Assembly: GCA_964444795.1 (NCBI GenBank)
Contig: CAYUIQ010000196.1
Span: forward strand, 1 to 17,108
Reading direction: 5' to 3'
Source of the DNA: JABMRP01 sp964444795
Lineage (GTDB): Bacteria; Planctomycetota; Planctomycetia; Pirellulales; Thermoguttaceae
DNA length: 17,108 nt
The position numbers and the translations under genes are program-made. Positions 14,483 to 17,108 of the stretch are shown here, piece after piece (position 1 is the stretch's first letter; each line of letters begins with the position of its first letter). The notes below the pieces were generated by a model, which was not told the origin of the DNA, made no database searches, and saw only the letters and a list, made by a program, of their open reading frames with translations.

Positions 14483-16855
14483 CTACCGCTCCGGCTCGTG
14501 CCAGAGCGATTTCCAATACGCCTGATCCGCCGCGTAGGGATCAACCGGCGTATCTTCATCGAGATCGGCCGGAAGAATGCCGTAACGCTGCATCTCGCGG
14601 ATGTAATGGCGGTCGGGGCGGAAGTCGGGCATGTCGAAACGCTTGATCTGGTCGAGGTTTTTCTTCGTGGCGTCGATCTGGGCGAGGATCGCCAGATAGT
14701 CGGCATCGCCGGTCGAGCGGAACACTTTCGCCGGGGCCGCGTCTTTCCACTGCGAAGGGTTAGCTCCCGGATCGAACTTCGCATTGCGGCAAACACCCCA
14801 TCCGCCCGCCGCGCGCGATAGCGGGGCCAGCAGAATCGGCGAACGGGCCGGGTCGGTCAGATTGTACTGCAGGTCCTTGCCGTAACGCCGGCTGATCAAC
14901 TCGCCGTGATTGGCCAGCGGGTGACATTCGGCGCATCGCTTCTCGATGGACTCGCGCGCCGGCCGGATGTTGACCATTCCGGTACCCAGCGCCGCGTACG
15001 TGCCCGCGTAAGGCGCTCCCGAATCGATCCACAGGCGCACGCGCCGCTGTTGCGCCGGCGATAGCTTCGCCTTGTGGTGCGTGCCGTCGAAGAGCTTCAT
15101 CAACGGGCTGGCCGCCGAACCGATCCGGCGCGGACCGTAGTTGGATAGCGCGTCGCGCCCGTGCGAAACTTGCCCGCGCGACAACAGGGCGTAGTAAGCG
15201 TGCGAATACCATGGCCCCCGGGCGCCGACCAGCGGCAGATCGCCGTCCGGGCGCTCCTTGTAGCCGTGGCACCCGGCGCAATGCTCGTCGAGAATCGGCT
15301 GGATGTCTCGCGGGAAGTCGACCACGCCGGGTACGTCGGCAATCGGTTCGATGCGGCTGGGCGGACGTCGAACCGCCGCCAGGGTGCCGTTGTTGATCGA
15401 ACGGACCGACTCGGTCCGCTTTTCGTGGCAGCCGACGCAACTGGTCGTTTCGCCGGGCATCACGTTGACGAAACTTTGCATCCGCTTGACCGAGATGTCG
15501 TCTTCATCCAAGGCGACGAAGAACAGGCTCCGCAGCGCCGGCACCTCAAAATACGCCGATCCGTCGGCCTCGACGGGCACCGTGCCGAGGATCCGCGGCA
15601 GCGTGAACGTGCCGCCGAGGCTGATCGGTTCCATCGTGCCCGAGTGGTTGATCGGCTTGGGCAGCGTTTCCAGCACCAGCAGCTTCTTGATCTCGCCGCG
15701 CTCGACACCGCCCATGTTGCGGCCCCGATTCACGTCGGCCAGAATGAGCCGGCCGGTGGGAAGCGCCCGATCGACTCGGTCGACGATCACCGGCTCCCGA
15801 GATCGGCTGCGCAAGGGACGCGGTTCGTGGCACCAATAGGGTCCCGCCTCTTTGGGAAGCTGGTGGATCACTTCGGTATGGCCCTGGCCGTCGAGCAGAA
15901 GCAGCTTGTTGTCCTCGGCAATGATAAAGCAATCCTCGGAAAATGGATATGGATCGCGATGGTTGTTGCTGGAGCCAACCGATCGGGCATGCGACCGATC
16001 GTCCGGGCCGCCCTTGGCGTCGACAATGGTGATCACCCCGGCGTGTTCCTTGCGGCCGTGGCCGGGCGAAAAGACGGAGACCACCTTGTCGGTGCCGGGG
16101 ATCGGCTTGGCATCGAGCATGACGATGCCCGGGTGCTGGTTGCCGAAGTAGATCATCTCGCCGGTGCCGTCGGGGTTGCTCGTCCAGAGATGATGAAACT
16201 TCACGCGGCTGCGGTCGACGTATTCCCATCGCATGTAGAGCACCCGGCCGTCGGGCAGCATCCAGGGCGTGTTGTCTTGCTCGACGTTGCTGGAAATGAT
16301 GCGGATCTCGCTGCCGTCGGCCTTACACCGATAGCGGACCGCCACGTGCGTGTGCCAGCATTGCACCCAGCGCTTGCAGCGCGACGAACAGAAGAGGATA
16401 TCTCCGTCGGGCAAGTAGATCGGCTCGAGGTCGTCGAACGGGCCGCCGGTCAGTTGCTTCAAGCCCGAGCCGTCGACGTTGATCTCGTGCAAATGGAAGA
16501 ACTTGGTTCCGCCTTTGCGATAGGAGAAAAGGATCTTTCGGCCGTCGTAATGAACGTGCGGATCGCGAATGGTGCCCTCGGGATCTTCGAGAATCGTTTC
16601 CAGTTCGCCGCTGCGCAAGTCGAGCCGGCAGAGACGCCCGCCCGCGGGACCGTACATCATGCGTTTTTCATCCGCGGCCCAGTAGCCGAAATTGGCATAC
16701 CAGTGGCCGTCGCTGCCGGTGGAGCGGACGGCGAAGACGATCTCGTCGACCCCGGCCAGCGGTCCTTTCAAGGCAGTGGTCAGCAGTTCGCCGGCGGTGA
16801 GCAGCGATGGCACGAACAGCAAAGCGGTCAGCACGCCCAGGGACACGGTACGCAT
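14483..16855 (-). CDS. HzsA-related c-type cytochrome with PD40 beta-propeller and three CxxCH sites
   Basis: This 790-residue exported protein has a signal peptide (MRTVSLGVLTALLFVPSLLTAG), then a propeller from about 30 to 430 with PD40-type units (YDGRKILFSYRK, NVDGSGLKQLTGG, LPDGDILFCSSRC, LPDGRVLYMRWEY). Three haem c sites follow: C473-C476-H477 (CVGCH), C526-C529-H530 (CAGCH) and C641-C644-H645 (CAECH). The first two align with those of the paralogue at 9270-11777, with GTVPVEADGSAYFEVPALRSLFFVALDE before the first and SPLMKLFDGTHHKAKLSPAQQ after the second. The third, with the tail LDQIKRFDMPDFRPDRHYIREMQRYGILPADL, is an extra module. It lacks the N-terminal helical region of the paralogue. 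AGAGG eight bases before the ATG supports the start. A periplasmic redox role is likely; the substrate is unknown. Confidence 0.88.
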   Translation of the reverse strand: MRTVSLGVLTALLFVPSLLTAGELLTTALKGPLAGVDEIVFAVRSTGSDGHWYANFGYWAADEKRMMYGPAGGRLCRLDLRSGELETILEDPEGTIRDPHVHYDGRKILFSYRKGGTKFFHLHEINVDGSGLKQLTGGPFDDLEPIYLPDGDILFCSSRCKRWVQCWHTHVAVRYRCKADGSEIRIISSNVEQDNTPWMLPDGRVLYMRWEYVDRSRVKFHHLWTSNPDGTGEMIYFGNQHPGIVMLDAKPIPGTDKVVSVFSPGHGRKEHAGVITIVDAKGGPDDRSHARSVGSSNNHRDPYPFSEDCFIIAEDNKLLLLDGQGHTEVIHQLPKEAGPYWCHEPRPLRSRSREPVIVDRVDRALPTGRLILADVNRGRNMGGVERGEIKKLLVLETLPKPINHSGTMEPISLGGTFTLPRILGTVPVEADGSAYFEVPALRSLFFVALDEDDISVKRMQSFVNVMPGETTSCVGCHEKRTESVRSINNGTLAAVRRPPSRIEPIADVPGVVDFPRDIQPILDEHCAGCHGYKERPDGDLPLVGARGPWYSHAYYALLSRGQVSHGRDALSNYGPRRIGSAASPLMKLFDGTHHKAKLSPAQQRRVRLWIDSGAPYAGTYAALGTGMVNIRPARESIEKRCAECHPLANHGELISRRYGKDLQYNLTDPARSPILLAPLSRAAGGWGVCRNAKFDPGANPSQWKDAAPAKVFRSTGDADYLAILAQIDATKKNLDQIKRFDMPDFRPDRHYIREMQRYGILPADLDEDTPVDPYAADQAYWKSLWHEPER

Positions 16856-16905
16856 GGAAATCGCCTCTTGGAAACGCTTTCTTGTTCAGGGGGAAACAAC
16901 ACGTC

Positions 16906-16934
16906 ACGATACCGCATATCGGCCGGGCGTACAA
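16906..16934 (-). promoter_or_regulatory. Possible sigma70-type promoter for the trihaem cytochrome operon
   Basis: On the minus strand TTGTAC (16929-16934) and TATCGT (16906-16911) are 17 bases apart, with three and four consensus matches. The -10 is preceded by CGG, as in the candidate boxes at 5630 and 8996. The leader to the ATG would be about 45 bases. Confidence 0.35.
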
Positions 16935-16940
16935 CAGGAT

Positions 16941-16989
16941 CTCTGTTTCCTCCTGTTCCAACGTTTCTTTTGAACAGGAGGAAGCAGAG
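16941..16989. repeat. Long inverted repeat (18-bp hairpin) in a divergent intergenic region
   Basis: CTCTGTTTCCTCCTGTTC (16941-16958) and GAACAGGAGGAAGCAGAG (16972-16989) pair over 18 bp with one G-T pair around a 13-base loop. The right arm contains an AGGAGG and ends where the ribosome-binding site of the partial gene at 16998 begins. It may be a dispersed palindromic element or a translational control hairpin. Confidence 0.7.
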
Positions 16990-16997
16990 GAGGGTAT

Positions 16998-17108
16998 ATG
17001 GCGAAGGACTATTTGACCCGCCGGGCATTGGTGGGTACTCTGGGATGTTGGCCCAAGGTCGTTCTACCGCGATCCACCCCCTGGCACGGGCAGTGGCCGC
17101 AAGCAAAG
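16998..17108 (+). CDS. Partial gene of unknown function, 5' end only
   Basis: An ATG at 16998 opens a frame that stays open to the window edge, encoding 37 residues: MAKDYLTRRALVGTLGCWPK and so on. AGAGGAGGG (16988-16996 region) lies a few bases upstream and is the strongest ribosome-binding sequence nearby. About 70 per cent of codons end in G or C, as in the other genes. TRRALVGTLG after a basic start could be the beginning of an export signal with an Arg pair, but the following hydrophobic stretch is short. It is divergent from the trihaem cytochrome gene. Too little is present to name a family. Confidence 0.5.
   Translation, partial: MAKDYLTRRALVGTLGCWPKVVLPRSTPWHGQWPQAK

Noticed and set aside
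9270..16855. Hydrazine synthase and anammox metabolism
   Set aside because: The two proteins resemble the alpha subunit only. No beta/gamma subunit, hydrazine dehydrogenase or HAO-like octahaem gene is present, and related proteins are common in planctomycetes that are not anammox organisms.

Overview
The window looks like ordinary chromosome from a high-GC planctomycete, most likely from the Pirellulales/Rhodopirellula relatives. This is inferred from gene content, not from a marker gene. The main clues are two large secreted c-type cytochrome/beta-propeller proteins related to the alpha subunit of hydrazine synthase (HzsA-related, a group abundant in planctomycetes), a TatC with an unusually large insert, several genes without a Shine-Dalgarno sequence beside others with a strong one, and housekeeping genes scattered rather than packed into long operons. 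No transposase, integrase, phage gene, CRISPR array, rRNA or tRNA was seen.

Layout. Positions 62-1225 (-) encode a class V PLP-dependent aminotransferase. A 60-residue membrane protein (1379-1561, +), a TPR protein (1871-3370, +) and ribosomal protein S20 (3470-3748, +) follow. A minus-strand block reads manA (7221-6229), a small lipoprotein (5963-5697), an RluB/RsuA-family pseudouridine synthase (5559-4630) and pyrK (4633-3761); the last two overlap by ATGA. tatC (7411-8505, +) converges on a PII gene (8910-8563, -). From 9270 on, an HzsA-related dihaem protein (9270-11777, +) is followed by ettA (11831-13516, +). These converge on a three-gene minus-strand set: a second, probably trihaem HzsA-related protein (16855-14483), a 113-residue acidic protein (14416-14075) and a 157-residue exported protein (14042-13569). 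A partial plus-strand gene with a strong ribosome-binding site starts at 16998 and leaves the window.

How the genes relate. Most are unlinked housekeeping functions: translation (S20, EttA, RluB), pyrimidine synthesis (PyrK), sugar metabolism (ManA), protein export (TatC) and nitrogen signalling (PII). The accessory part is the pair of HzsA-related cytochromes within 7.6 kb, each with a signal peptide, a PD40/TolB-like propeller and CxxCH sites. The second one forms a compact unit with two small proteins of unknown function, and this unit is the best candidate here for an undescribed periplasmic redox system. Other points of interest are a 28-nt palindromic element present twice (26-53 and 9203-9230), an 18-bp hairpin abutting the ribosome-binding site of the last gene, a PII protein with Phe at the usual uridylylation position, and 21-bp tandem repeats encoding the basic tail of the pseudouridine synthase.
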